A DNA stretch of 64,000 nucleotides from Anaerolineaceae bacterium (GTDB lineage: Bacteria > Chloroflexota > Anaerolineae > Anaerolineales > Anaerolineaceae): positions 62,001 through 126,000 of the forward strand of contig JAURZL010000013.1 of NCBI GenBank assembly GCA_030653365.1, in the 5' to 3' direction. Shown piece by piece: positions 45,152-54,674 of this stretch. Position 1 is the stretch's first letter. Every line of letters begins with the position of its first letter. The notes below the pieces were generated by a model. The model was not told where the DNA came from, ran no database searches, and saw only the letters and a list, made by a program, of their open reading frames with translations. The translations under genes were made by a program, and so were the position numbers.

Positions 45152-46831
45152 ATGCATAAGGATGCAGAATCAAAAGATGTTAAACGCGTTGAAACCTTCA
45201 TCAACATCGTTACCGGATGGCATTTTTTCCTAACGTTAGCTGGACTTATTGTCCTATTTTTAATTATATTCAAACAATTGTTTGGTAACTTACCATCATG
45301 GCTGATGTTTATTGGAACAATTTCGACAATTTTATTGGTAGCTGCCAGCTTTTTTGCAGGTTATCAGCTTAGGAAGAGAACTCGATTAGGACGAACGACA
45401 TCATTAGTCGTAAATTATCTTGGATTAATTTTTTCATTTATTGCGCTCTTTCAGGTCATGGGTGTATTCCTTGGAGTTGATGCATTGGCTAAAACATTTG
45501 GTTCAGGAATTGGTTGGTTAGCAGGCGTCTTTGCTGGTTACCTGATCCATGCTGCCGGAGATCACTTCCATTTTCGAATACACATCGAAGAAATGTTTCG
45601 AAAAATTGGAAAATATATTGCTTTAGTCTTTTTTATCATTTTTATATTTCGGGTTGGATTGGTCCAGGCATTATTGTTTTTAGGAAAGCGGTTAATTATT
45701 CCATCCAATTTGATCATTGCAACTTTGGTTATACTTTTTGGATTTGCAATCTGGTTGATGTGGCGTGAAGAAACAGGGATATACCTTCACCGCACCAATG
45801 CTCAAACAGAAGCACTTGAAGGATACCTGTTTCTCTCACCCAATTTGCTCGGTTTCCTGATATTCTTTGCTTTCCCATTGGTTTTTTCTTTTTATATCAG
45901 TCTTACAGATTGGGATGCATTTGGAAATTCAAATTTCATAGGTCTGGCAAATTATTTAACAATCTTTAAATTGAATTTAAAGCCACTGGCCAGTGCCACC
46001 CAAAATTTTATTCAAGTAATGGACGGTTCAATCTACAGTGAGCTTTTGCGATTTAATATATTTGGAAAATATTTTGTTTTGGGTGCAGCAGATGCCCGAT
46101 TCTGGATTTCGCTACGCAATACGCTGGTTTTTTGTATTGTTACTGTTCCTTTAAGTGCTATTCCAGCCCTGTTGCTCTCAAATATCTTAAATTCCAAAAT
46201 TCCAGGGATGAAGATTTATAGGGCGATCTATTTCCTGCCCAGTATTGCCGCAGTCGTAGGGATCTCCTTGATCTGGCAATGGTTATACAATGCAACAATC
46301 GGGTACATCAACTACTTTATTACTTTAGGGTTGCAATTTATTAATTCTATCTTTACAACCAGTTATCCAATTGCTCAAATTCGTTGGTTATCAGAAAGTC
46401 GAACAGCTTTACTTGCAATTATTATCGTGTCGGCCTGGCAGACGATGGGTTTTAATACAGTGTTATTTATGGCTGGACTACAGAATATTCCAAAAGAATT
46501 GTATGAAGCTGCCACGGTAGATGGCGCTGGCAAGTGGGCGAGATTCTGGAAAATCACATTACCATTATTAGCGCCCACAACATTCTTTGTGATCACAACC
46601 ACAACCATTCAAGCTTTACAGGTATTTGAACAGGTTTTCATTATGACAAATCCACCCGGAAGTCCAGGAACTTCAACCTTAACCATTGTTTTGTACTTAT
46701 ATCAGAATGGCTTCCAACGGTTTCAACAAGGTTATGGGGCTGCAATCGCCTGGGTTCTATTCATTGTGATTTTTGCAGTGACATTACTTCAATTCCGCAG
46801 TCAGCGCAGAACTGGGGCATATGATGTCTAG
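45152..46831 (+). CDS. ABC sugar permease, MalF-like, with six-helix N-terminal extension
   Basis: A 559-residue permease, nearly twice the usual 290-320. The first about 215 residues form an extra set of some six hydrophobic helices (25-45, 52-75, 86-110, 118-135, 155-180, 185-205) not found in typical MalF proteins. The standard permease starts near EGYLFLSPNLLGFLIFFAFP, has the long periplasmic loop MalF proteins use for receptor contact, and the EAA loop YEAATVDGAGKWARFWKITLPLL at about 445-467. ATG 45152 follows GGAGGT, and the open frame to TTG 45140 is not used. The partner permease follows after 9 bases. Confidence 0.85.
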   Translation: MHKDAESKDVKRVETFINIVTGWHFFLTLAGLIVLFLIIFKQLFGNLPSWLMFIGTISTILLVAASFFAGYQLRKRTRLGRTTSLVVNYLGLIFSFIALFQVMGVFLGVDALAKTFGSGIGWLAGVFAGYLIHAAGDHFHFRIHIEEMFRKIGKYIALVFFIIFIFRVGLVQALLFLGKRLIIPSNLIIATLVILFGFAIWLMWREETGIYLHRTNAQTEALEGYLFLSPNLLGFLIFFAFPLVFSFYISLTDWDAFGNSNFIGLANYLTIFKLNLKPLASATQNFIQVMDGSIYSELLRFNIFGKYFVLGAADARFWISLRNTLVFCIVTVPLSAIPALLLSNILNSKIPGMKIYRAIYFLPSIAAVVGISLIWQWLYNATIGYINYFITLGLQFINSIFTTSYPIAQIRWLSESRTALLAIIIVSAWQTMGFNTVLFMAGLQNIPKELYEAATVDGAGKWARFWKITLPLLAPTTFFVITTTTIQALQVFEQVFIMTNPPGSPGTSTLTIVLYLYQNGFQRFQQGYGAAIAWVLFIVIFAVTLLQFRSQRRTGAYDV

Positions 46832-46840
46832 GAGGTTAAG

Positions 46841-48049
46841 ATGATTTCATTTCGTCTCTCGAAGATTTTGACCAATACCATTACTTACATCATTCTGACT
46901 GCCTTTGCTTTGGTAATGTTGTTTCCTTTTCTTTACATGTTTGCTACATCATTGAAAACACCCAACGACACATTCACCTATCCACCACGATTATTCCCGC
47001 GAGAACAATCAACAATTGAACTGGATGGATATAATGATCCTTTACCTTTGTATTTTGTTTTGGCGGAAGGAGAGGAGAAAGAGTACGCTTTGGCACAAAG
47101 TGGGGTACCTGCTGGTGTATACGCTGATCCCAATGATCTTGAAACTGCTTATGCAGTTCCTTTGGAGTTTGTTAAGCCTGCTATTGGTGGAGATGAGGTT
47201 ACACTACCGGATGGTACTGTCCAGGAAATAATGGATGTACCGGTAGAGGGCAAGATATTGCAATTGGTTCAGGTGAATCGTACAGCTTTAGGACGATTTG
47301 TGGATCCAGAGGACACAACTAAGGAGGTATTCCAGGTCGTACGTACCAGTGAACCAGTGTCAAAAATCACTGCTCACCCTGAAAACTATGTGCATGTGTT
47401 AAAAATGGAAAATATGGAGCGAAGCTTGACCAATACAACATTGATTACAATTTTCGTTGTTGTTGGTCAAATGGTCACTTCGGTAATGGGTGGTTACGCT
47501 TTTGCCCGTTTACGTTTCCCCGGAAGAGACAAATTATTTCTTTTTTATCTTGGCACGATCATGATTCCATTTGTAATGTTGATCATCCCTCTTTACCAAT
47601 TAATGGTTTTATTTGGTTGGACAGATAAGCTGGCTTCTCTGATCTTTCCATGGATTTTCACTGCTTATGGAACATTTCTGATGCGCCAATTCTTTATCAC
47701 AGTTCCGAAAGATATTGAAGAAGCAGCTTTGATGGATGGCGCTTCAAGGTTTGAAATACTATATCGAATCTTCCTTCCAGCTGCTGCACCGGCTTTGGCT
47801 ACGCTTGCTACTTTTACTTTTTTGTATGCCTGGAATAGTTTTTTCTGGCCACTGGTGATTATTAATACTGGTAATTATGAAAACCATGTGCTCACCCTCA
47901 CACTTAATATGTTGCGAGGTCGTGCTTCAGACTCCGCCAACCTGATTCTTGCTGGAGCTGCAATTTCGATTTTGCCACCATTTATCCTGTTTATACTTGG
48001 TCAACGATTCTTTATTGAAAGTGCAATGAGCAGTGGGGTTAAGGGTTAA
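46841..48049 (+). CDS. ABC sugar permease, MalG-like, with enlarged periplasmic domain
   Basis: A 402-residue permease. Helix 1 (about 13-35) is followed by about 150 residues outside the membrane (about 45-195) before helix 2, against 40-50 in ordinary MalG. The insert is beta-rich in appearance (LPLYFVLAEGEEKEYALAQS, PVEGKILQLVQVNRTALGRF, EVFQVVRTSEPVSK) and contains no cysteine. The rest is standard: EAA loop IEEAALMDGASRFEILYRIFLPA at about 290-312. GGAGG precedes ATG 46841. The insert may form a lid or bind the receptor or a surface glycan. Confidence 0.85.
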   Translation: MISFRLSKILTNTITYIILTAFALVMLFPFLYMFATSLKTPNDTFTYPPRLFPREQSTIELDGYNDPLPLYFVLAEGEEKEYALAQSGVPAGVYADPNDLETAYAVPLEFVKPAIGGDEVTLPDGTVQEIMDVPVEGKILQLVQVNRTALGRFVDPEDTTKEVFQVVRTSEPVSKITAHPENYVHVLKMENMERSLTNTTLITIFVVVGQMVTSVMGGYAFARLRFPGRDKLFLFYLGTIMIPFVMLIIPLYQLMVLFGWTDKLASLIFPWIFTAYGTFLMRQFFITVPKDIEEAALMDGASRFEILYRIFLPAAAPALATLATFTFLYAWNSFFWPLVIINTGNYENHVLTLTLNMLRGRASDSANLILAGAAISILPPFILFILGQRFFIESAMSSGVKG

Positions 48050-48103
48050 TCCTATCTCCTCCTGTTAACAAAATCAATTTTTACATCACATTGGAGATCA
48101 ACA

Positions 48104-49624
48104 ATGAAAAAAATTAATGGAAAATATACTTTATTTGAAAATGAACTGTCCGAAGGAAAATCAAAAGCCACAGACCGTTGGCAACAATTTTTTGTTAAGA
48201 AATTTCAATATGACCCGAACGAAAAATATACGCTCAGTGTTCAATCCAATCAATATCTTGGTGATGTATTGGGAATAAAGGATATTGTTCGGGGGGACTC
48301 AGGGGATTCACTTCCTTCAACGGGGAGTGTTGTGATTTCTACTATTAGAATGGGGTATGGACACTATCGCATTGCAATGGCAGGTGCTTCCTGTGCCAGA
48401 GCAATGGGGTATACCCCTCTCTGGTTAGATTTATTGGGAATTCCAGGTATCACTACGGATGTCATTAATTGGTGTAATACCAATTACAGTCGCTATTCCA
48501 GATTATCTCAACAAAATGGCTTCTTTAATAAATATATTTGGGAATCACTGACAACAGGGGATCCATCATTACCAATTCTCGATTCCATTTTAAATGCCTG
48601 GATTGTTACCTGGCCGTGGAGATTCCTGAAAACCAATATAAAAGATTATAAAATGTCCGAACTGTTTCGTAATCTTTATCAGGCATTACCATCTGATATT
48701 CCCATATTGACTTCTCACATGTGGAATTGTATGGGTGCAGTAGCAGGTGGAATGACGAATGTAGTTGACATGGTGTTTGATAACTGGCCTATGGCATTCC
48801 AATTAACAGAAGGTGCCAAACATGGAATTCAATCCCCATCGGCATACTATGGCTTTAGAACAATGCGTGGGTTTGATGAGAAAGGAAAGATCATGAAACC
48901 TGCACCAAATGACGCTGTGTATTACACAGGTGCGCATATTGATCACGAATTGGTCGAGAACATCGAGGGAGATTGCGCCGCCCGGATCCGCAGGATGAAT
49001 AACAAAGAACCCCGCAGGATTCTTCTAACCATGGGCGGCGCAGGTGCGCAACGTGAACTATTTAAGGCAATTATCGAATATAGCATTCCACTGGTAAAGA
49101 GTGGAAAAATGACTTTATTCGTGAATCTTGGAGATCATAAGGATAACTGGGCCTGGCTACAGGGAGAATTAAAGAACAGTGCAGTAGAGATTCAAACCCA
49201 TTTTGATTGGGAGGATACAAAAGCGTTGGCCGATCAAATCAGAGAAAAATCTGCCCATGGAGTACATGTATTCTTACACAACAACACCTTCCATGCAGTC
49301 TATTCAACCAATTACTTGATGCGTGTAGTAGATGTTATGATTACGAAACCCAGTGAACTGGCATTTTATCCAATACCAAAGATTTTTAATGCTCGCGTAG
49401 GTGGGCATGAGAAGTGGGGAGCTATTCGTGGAGCGGAATTGGGCGATGGTACCGTAGAAGCCACAACCATACCATTGACTTTGCAAGCTGTCGATATGTT
49501 GGTGAATCATAATGATTTGTTGGAGTTATTCTGTGAGTCAATTGTGAAGAATAAGAGTATCGGTATTTATGACGGCGCTTACAATTGTGTCGCGCTTGCA
49601 ACAGGGACAAAATGGGAACGATAG
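48104..49624 (+). CDS. Unrecognised protein, GT-B glycosyltransferase-like
   Basis: A 506-residue soluble-looking protein I do not recognise. The pattern VVISTIRMGYGHYRIAMAGASCARAMG near 93-118 recalls the glycine-rich N-terminal loop of MGDG synthase/MurG-type GT-B enzymes, LLTMGGAGAQRELFKAI in the middle recalls their second Gly loop, and VDVMITKPSELAFYPIPKIF near 430 recalls the nucleotide-sugar Glu motif. Other conserved-looking blocks are SHMWNCMGAVAGGMTNVVDMVFDNWP and ARVGGHEKWGAIRGAELGDGT. No transmembrane helix or signal. In a galactoside-like operon it may be a glycosyltransferase or inverting phosphorylase, but this is inference. GGAG is before ATG 48104. Confidence 0.45.
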   Translation: MKKINGKYTLFENELSEGKSKATDRWQQFFVKKFQYDPNEKYTLSVQSNQYLGDVLGIKDIVRGDSGDSLPSTGSVVISTIRMGYGHYRIAMAGASCARAMGYTPLWLDLLGIPGITTDVINWCNTNYSRYSRLSQQNGFFNKYIWESLTTGDPSLPILDSILNAWIVTWPWRFLKTNIKDYKMSELFRNLYQALPSDIPILTSHMWNCMGAVAGGMTNVVDMVFDNWPMAFQLTEGAKHGIQSPSAYYGFRTMRGFDEKGKIMKPAPNDAVYYTGAHIDHELVENIEGDCAARIRRMNNKEPRRILLTMGGAGAQRELFKAIIEYSIPLVKSGKMTLFVNLGDHKDNWAWLQGELKNSAVEIQTHFDWEDTKALADQIREKSAHGVHVFLHNNTFHAVYSTNYLMRVVDVMITKPSELAFYPIPKIFNARVGGHEKWGAIRGAELGDGTVEATTIPLTLQAVDMLVNHNDLLELFCESIVKNKSIGIYDGAYNCVALATGTKWER

Positions 49625-49750
49625 GATCGTAAATACCAAAACGAGCGCATTTTCAGGAAAAAAAATAAAGGATGTGAAAGACAATCTACAAAGAAGCATG
49701 AAAGCGATGTTTATCATTCATTGATATAGATAAGAAATTTGGAGGTATTT

Positions 49751-50656
49751 TTGATTTTTTTTATTGTTTTTCTTTTTCTCTTAATTATTTCAATTTTGAT
49801 CGGTTATGTATTTGCTGCCAAGGTTGTTTATCCTAAAAGGTTTGGCTTTGAGGAGACTTATGGCATTGAAAGAGAAAAAGGTAGACTGATTGAAGAGGAA
49901 TATCAGTTATGGATAAAGCAAGAGGTTATTCTACAATCCCAATTCGGTTATTCAATCTATGGGCTTAATTTTCCAATAGATGGATCCAAAAAGGTGATAA
50001 TTTTTTCCCATGGAATCACCTATACTTTGTTTGGCTCGGTTAAATATATGAAGATTTTCCGGGACCTGGGTTTTAATATCTATATTTATGACCTGCGGTA
50101 TCACGGAAGGAGTGGTGGAAAGAATTCCACCTTTGGTTACTACGAGAAATATGATCTAAAAATGATCGTTGATTGGATCCTACAGAAAGTTGGACCTGAC
50201 GCGCTGATCGGCACACATGGCGAATCAATGGGCGCAGCAATATCGATCCAACATGCTGCTATTGACCCAAGGATTAAATTCATCATTGAAGATTGTAGCT
50301 TTGGTGACCTCTGGGATCAGTTGAAATATCGCCTTAGAATGGATTACCATTTACCTGCTTTTCCATTTCTCCATCTGGCTAATATCATGAGTAAAGTGTT
50401 AACAGGAATGGATTTTCATAAAATTTCCCCTAAAAAGGATGTTCAAACTATCCAGGCACCCATGCTGTTTATTCATGGTGAACAGGATGATTTTATTCCT
50501 GTTTCTATGGCATATGAGTTGTATGAAAATAAGATATCAGGTCCAAAGAAAATATATATTCCCAATAATGCTGAGCACGCTACTTCTTTCTGGAATAACC
50601 AGGATGAATATGATCGTGTTATTCGTGAATTTTTATTAGAGAACCATATTGTTTAA
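49751..50656 (+). CDS. Membrane-anchored alpha/beta hydrolase
   Basis: A 301-residue hydrolase with an N-terminal membrane helix (about 3-22). Catalytic triad: nucleophile S159 in GTHGESMGAAIS, Asp246/247 in GEQDDFIPV, His276 in NAEHATSF. An oxyanion/HG-like IFSHGITYTLFGSV loop precedes them. It resembles the large YqkD/FrsA-like serine hydrolase group, whose substrates (lipid or acyl esters) are mostly unknown. GGAGGT at 49741-49746 lies 4 bases before TTG 49751; the frame to 49739 overlaps it. The adjacent GPH symporter suggests deacetylation of an imported sugar as one possibility. Confidence 0.78.
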   Translation: MIFFIVFLFLLIISILIGYVFAAKVVYPKRFGFEETYGIEREKGRLIEEEYQLWIKQEVILQSQFGYSIYGLNFPIDGSKKVIIFSHGITYTLFGSVKYMKIFRDLGFNIYIYDLRYHGRSGGKNSTFGYYEKYDLKMIVDWILQKVGPDALIGTHGESMGAAISIQHAAIDPRIKFIIEDCSFGDLWDQLKYRLRMDYHLPAFPFLHLANIMSKVLTGMDFHKISPKKDVQTIQAPMLFIHGEQDDFIPVSMAYELYENKISGPKKIYIPNNAEHATSFWNNQDEYDRVIREFLLENHIV

Positions 50657-50680
50657 TCTGAATACTTATGCGAGGTGATG

Positions 50681-52090
50681 ATGATTGAAAATCAAGTTTT
50701 ATATGAAGAAAAGGTGCCCTTAAAAAGTCGAATATGGGTATCAATCGCGGATGCATCGACAGCCATGTTGAATACTTTTATCGTCAGTATTGGCTTAACC
50801 TATTACTTTACTAGCTTCAGAGGCATGAATCCAGGATTGGTTGCAACAGTCTGGATTTTATTTGGAATCTGGAATGCGGTAAACGATCCTTTGTTTGGGT
50901 ACATTAGTGATCGAACGAAGAGCAAACTAGGTAGGCGAATTCCATATATTCGCTATGGGGCTCCTATCATCGGGTTGGCATTTATCTTTAGTTGGATCAA
51001 CTTTGGGGGAGTAAATGCCAGCCAAACTGCTATGTTCATACAAATGACTCTGTTACTATTCATCTTTGATGCCTTATATACAGCGATTGCAACCAGTATC
51101 TATGTCATGCCATTTGAAATGGCTGTTTCCAATAAAGCCAGAAGCAGTATTTTAATCTGGAAACTTATTTTTGCAGTTTTTCCATTGGCTGTACCATTAA
51201 TCCTCTGGGGATTTATCAAACCTGAACCAGGTTCTGATGTGTTTATATTTCAGATGATCATGGTTGCTTTTGGTGTCCTGATGGCATTATTGATATTTAT
51301 CAGTACTTTTTATTATCGAGAAAAACACTTCCAGCAGGAAGAAGAACAAATGCCGTTTCTTAAGTCTGTCAAAGAATGTTTCACGAATAAATCATTTATT
51401 GTTTTTGAAGTGCTTAGTTTTACCATCATTTACGTGCAAACATCCTTGATGCTAGGATTGAATTATTATCTGGCTGAATTTTCTACTCCTGCAGTGCCAC
51501 TGTATGCCAGTCTGGCAATTGGTATTGTTTTTGGCGTATTTTTATTTGTAAAAAACCGGGAGCGTTGGGGTGTTAAAGGTTGCACTATGTTAATGGCAGC
51601 ACTTTTCTCAATAGGTTGCTTTCTTGTCTTAGGTTTTGGACACCAGACTGTGCCGACATTAATTGGCGTCTTTTTCTTCGGTATTGGATTTGCTGGTGGG
51701 ATGTATCTGATTCCTTTGATGAATGGTGATGTGATTGATATGGATGAACATCGCACCGGTCTGCGCCGTGAAGGGATGTATGCTGGTGTAAATAGTTTAA
51801 TCACCAAACCGGCTATCAGCCTGGCTAATTCTGCTTTCATCTGGTTTTTAACATTATATGGCTATAATTTTGCTGGAAAATCAGGCACCCAATCAACGGA
51901 GGCTCAAACCGGGATTTTGTTTGGATGGGTGTTGATCCCAGGTATTCTGCTGGCTGTTAGTTTTCTCTCATTGTTTTTATATCCATTGGCTGGTAAGAAA
52001 TGGGATGAAATCAAGCAGCAATTGGCAAATGTTCACATTGAGAAAGAGAAACGCATTTTAGCAGCAAAAGGAATCAAATTTGAGGAATAA
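50681..52090 (+). CDS. GPH-family sugar cation symporter
   Basis: A 469-residue glycoside-pentoside-hexuronide symporter with twelve predicted transmembrane helices. The family signature NDPLFGYISDRTKSKLGRRIPYI is at about 66-88 and the second cytoplasmic-loop element LMNGDVIDMDEHRTGLRREGMY at about 347-368. MelB/LacS-like proteins import melibiose or other galactosides. It closes the LacI operon, adding a second transport route to the ABC system. GAGG sits just before a GTG/ATG/ATG run; I take ATG 50681. A long hairpin follows. Confidence 0.88.
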   Translation: MIENQVLYEEKVPLKSRIWVSIADASTAMLNTFIVSIGLTYYFTSFRGMNPGLVATVWILFGIWNAVNDPLFGYISDRTKSKLGRRIPYIRYGAPIIGLAFIFSWINFGGVNASQTAMFIQMTLLLFIFDALYTAIATSIYVMPFEMAVSNKARSSILIWKLIFAVFPLAVPLILWGFIKPEPGSDVFIFQMIMVAFGVLMALLIFISTFYYREKHFQQEEEQMPFLKSVKECFTNKSFIVFEVLSFTIIYVQTSLMLGLNYYLAEFSTPAVPLYASLAIGIVFGVFLFVKNRERWGVKGCTMLMAALFSIGCFLVLGFGHQTVPTLIGVFFFGIGFAGGMYLIPLMNGDVIDMDEHRTGLRREGMYAGVNSLITKPAISLANSAFIWFLTLYGYNFAGKSGTQSTEAQTGILFGWVLIPGILLAVSFLSLFLYPLAGKKWDEIKQQLANVHIEKEKRILAAKGIKFEE

Positions 52091-52169
52091 TCGTAAAGAT
52101 TAAGAAAACATTGAGGTATCAAATCTATTAAAAGATTCCTCGTTTAATTTCAACAATCCGGGTCGTGTG

Positions 52170-52205
52170 GGTGTTTTTATTGGGTAATTACCCGACAAAA
52201 ACACC
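52170..52205. terminator. Bidirectional terminator between the symporter and alpha-galactosidase genes
   Basis: GGTGTTTTT and its complement AAAAACACC at the ends, with GGGTAATTACCC at the tip, form a near-perfect 36-base hairpin containing one A-C mismatch and one wobble. A- and T-runs inside the arms suit termination from either strand. Confidence 0.65.
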
Positions 52206-52249
52206 TGAAACCCTCGTTATTGAAAAGACACGATTCCTAGATGTTTTAT

Positions 52250-54310
52250 TTATTCGTTTTTTTGATGAATTTCACGTACTGTGCTCTCAAATAATTCTAA
52301 TGGAAAAACTAAGTCTTTCAACATCCAGTCCAGACCAGATTTGACTTCATTGAGACCTTCAATTTCATAAATTGCTTCAGGTCGCAATCCCTGAAGTCTC
52401 ACCTTGACTGAGGTTGCTTGAACTGGTTGACCAATATTAAAAACAAAAAGAACTCCCTGTTGAAAATCTTTGCTCATATATTGGGTGGCATAATATCCCA
52501 GGCGGTATTGATCTCCCAACTGAATTATTTCTCGCAGGCTTTTATAATGTGAAATCCAGTAAGCAGCTTCGTTTCGCTCTTCCTCGCTCCAATGCAGAAG
52601 ATTACCCCCGATACCCAGACTACCACACATACTGACATGAAACCGGAATGAGAGGGGTAATGTACCGCGATCGGCATCTGTCACCCAGGCTTCCATAATG
52701 ATGGCAGGATAAGCCATCGAAAATCCATGTTGAATTTGCAAGCGATCGAGTGCTTTTGTGTTATCTGATACCCAGATTTGGTCTGCTAAATGTAAGATCC
52801 CTACATCAGCCCGGCCACCGCCCCCAGAACAGGATTGCAAGATAACATTCGGGTGGCGGTGGCGAAGTTCACCCCAAACCCGATATAGTCCCTGCACATA
52901 TCGAACCCAGATTTCTTTTGGATCACCAGGCGGATGCAGCCAACCAGGTTCACTGACATTGCGGTTCATATCCCATTTGATGAAAGCTATATTATTTTCC
53001 TTTAATAAGTGGTCCATTTTTTCAATCAGATATTCCTGTACTACGGGCAACGCCATATTGAGAATACATTGGTTGCGAGCGAGTGTACGTTCTCTCGTGG
53101 GAAAATGAAGAATCCAATCCGGATGGGCTCGATACAAATCACTGTCCGGATTAACCATCTCAGGTTCTATCCACAAACCAAAATCCATGCCTAGATGGTT
53201 TACTTTCTGAATCAGGGGCTGTAATCCACACGGAAATTTCACAGGATCTGGCCACCAATCACCCAACCCGGCATGATCACTATTACGGTTGTAGAACCAG
53301 CCGTCATCCAAAACAAATAATTCCACACCCATGGATGCAGCAATTTCAGCTAATCGTGTTTGCGAAATCTCGTCCACATCAAAAAAGGTGGCTTCCCAGG
53401 AGTTATACAGAATTTTGTGAGGATTGGCACCATGCGGGATTACCAGTTCTCGAATGAAATTGTGTAGGGATCGGCTGGCCTGGCCAAAACCACCTTGTGT
53501 GTATCCGGCGAAGGCTGATGGGGTGATCAGTTTTTCACCGCCATTCAATTTCCAGGCAAAATCCCAATCATTAATGCCCATACTGATGCGTGTCATATCA
53601 AAATTCGTGACTTCAGTTGCCAGTTTCCAATTTCCACTCCAGGCAAGGGCTCCAAACCAAACTTCACCTTCTGTTTCGGTTGCGTTTCCAGCATCAATCA
53701 TAAACCAGGGATTATGATGGTGGCTGGAAGTAATGCGCCGGCTTTCAAGCACTTTTACACCGCTGGTCAACGCTTCACGGATCAAGTGGAATTCATCGCC
53801 CCATTTCCCGGACAAGTGGGATAAATAATATTGCTGTTGCTCTGGAAAATGCCATTGTGCTGAGAAGATCCTCTCAATGGTAAGAGCTTCTTTTCCTTTG
53901 TTAATTACTTCCACCCAGCGTTCAATCAAATCGTAATTTGCATGTGTTTTATAATGCAATATAACCTGCAATGGATAATATGTATCACGTAGTTTAATTC
54001 TGATCTCATTTTGAGATGACCAGTCTGAATCATAAACCAAGACGAGATCTCTTACTCCATCTACAAATGTAATTTTTAAACATGGTTCGTGATGGAAAGC
54101 CCCACCATACACAGGATATTCTTGCGGAAGAACATTGGCAGAAGAATCAAAAGAAGCCCAGCCTGCTTTTTGTATAGGCAGGGGATAATCTGTTTTTTCA
54201 TTTTTTCTTTTACCCCAGTAAGAATTAATTAAGTATCCGTCATCATTAATTCCAAAACAATAGGCTGAATTACGGGTTTCCAGTATCCAATTTAAAGTAG
54301 ATTTATTCAT
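52250..54310 (-). CDS. Alpha-galactosidase, GH36
   Basis: A 686-residue exo-alpha-galactosidase (melibiose, raffinose-type sugars), cytoplasmic: no signal peptide. The N-terminal beta-sandwich (1 to about 310) precedes the TIM barrel. VLDDGWFYNRNSDHAGLGDW is the GH36 start of the barrel, and the nucleophile is about D445 in IKWDMNRN; SCSGGGGRADVG and SDNTKALDRLQIQHG carry the acid/base Asp (about D514). A C-terminal beta domain closes the enzyme. It converges on the GPH symporter gene rather than joining that operon, but the content (symporter, ABC receptor, GH36) makes one raffinose/melibiose-type pathway plausible. ATG 54310 has only a weak ribosome site. Confidence 0.92.
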   Translation of the reverse strand: MNKSTLNWILETRNSAYCFGINDDGYLINSYWGKRKNEKTDYPLPIQKAGWASFDSSANVLPQEYPVYGGAFHHEPCLKITFVDGVRDLVLVYDSDWSSQNEIRIKLRDTYYPLQVILHYKTHANYDLIERWVEVINKGKEALTIERIFSAQWHFPEQQQYYLSHLSGKWGDEFHLIREALTSGVKVLESRRITSSHHHNPWFMIDAGNATETEGEVWFGALAWSGNWKLATEVTNFDMTRISMGINDWDFAWKLNGGEKLITPSAFAGYTQGGFGQASRSLHNFIRELVIPHGANPHKILYNSWEATFFDVDEISQTRLAEIAASMGVELFVLDDGWFYNRNSDHAGLGDWWPDPVKFPCGLQPLIQKVNHLGMDFGLWIEPEMVNPDSDLYRAHPDWILHFPTRERTLARNQCILNMALPVVQEYLIEKMDHLLKENNIAFIKWDMNRNVSEPGWLHPPGDPKEIWVRYVQGLYRVWGELRHRHPNVILQSCSGGGGRADVGILHLADQIWVSDNTKALDRLQIQHGFSMAYPAIIMEAWVTDADRGTLPLSFRFHVSMCGSLGIGGNLLHWSEEERNEAAYWISHYKSLREIIQLGDQYRLGYYATQYMSKDFQQGVLFVFNIGQPVQATSVKVRLQGLRPEAIYEIEGLNEVKSGLDWMLKDLVFPLELFESTVREIHQKNE

Positions 54311-54674
54311 GCTTGGTTTGTTCCAGATTATCTAAAAAATTTATTCTTGTGATTTTCCTAAATAATATTATCATCTTATTTAAATTTTCCTCTACAGCGA
54401 TCGGTATATAAATGTATGTACGTAGCTTATCATTTCCATTGTTAGAAAAAATTGTTTCTTTTCAAAAATTAGGTGCTGAGTCTTTATAGGCGGACGATAG
54501 CCGGCCCAAAAACACTCCACAACCCCGTTTTATTGAAAAAATACAAAAAATTCATAATTGAAGGACAATTTACGAATAAGAATTATAGATGGACTAAATA
54601 TGAGGAAAAACAGTAGTAACACGCTTAAAATCTCACTATAATGAATAATATATTGCTTGATTGAGGGTAACAGC
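54311..54674. other. Divergent intergenic region between GH36 and Ser/Thr kinase genes
   Basis: Holds a TATAAT-like -10 (54637-54642) for the kinase; no good -35. I found no copy of the LacI-type palindrome upstream of GH36. No gene. Confidence 0.45.
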
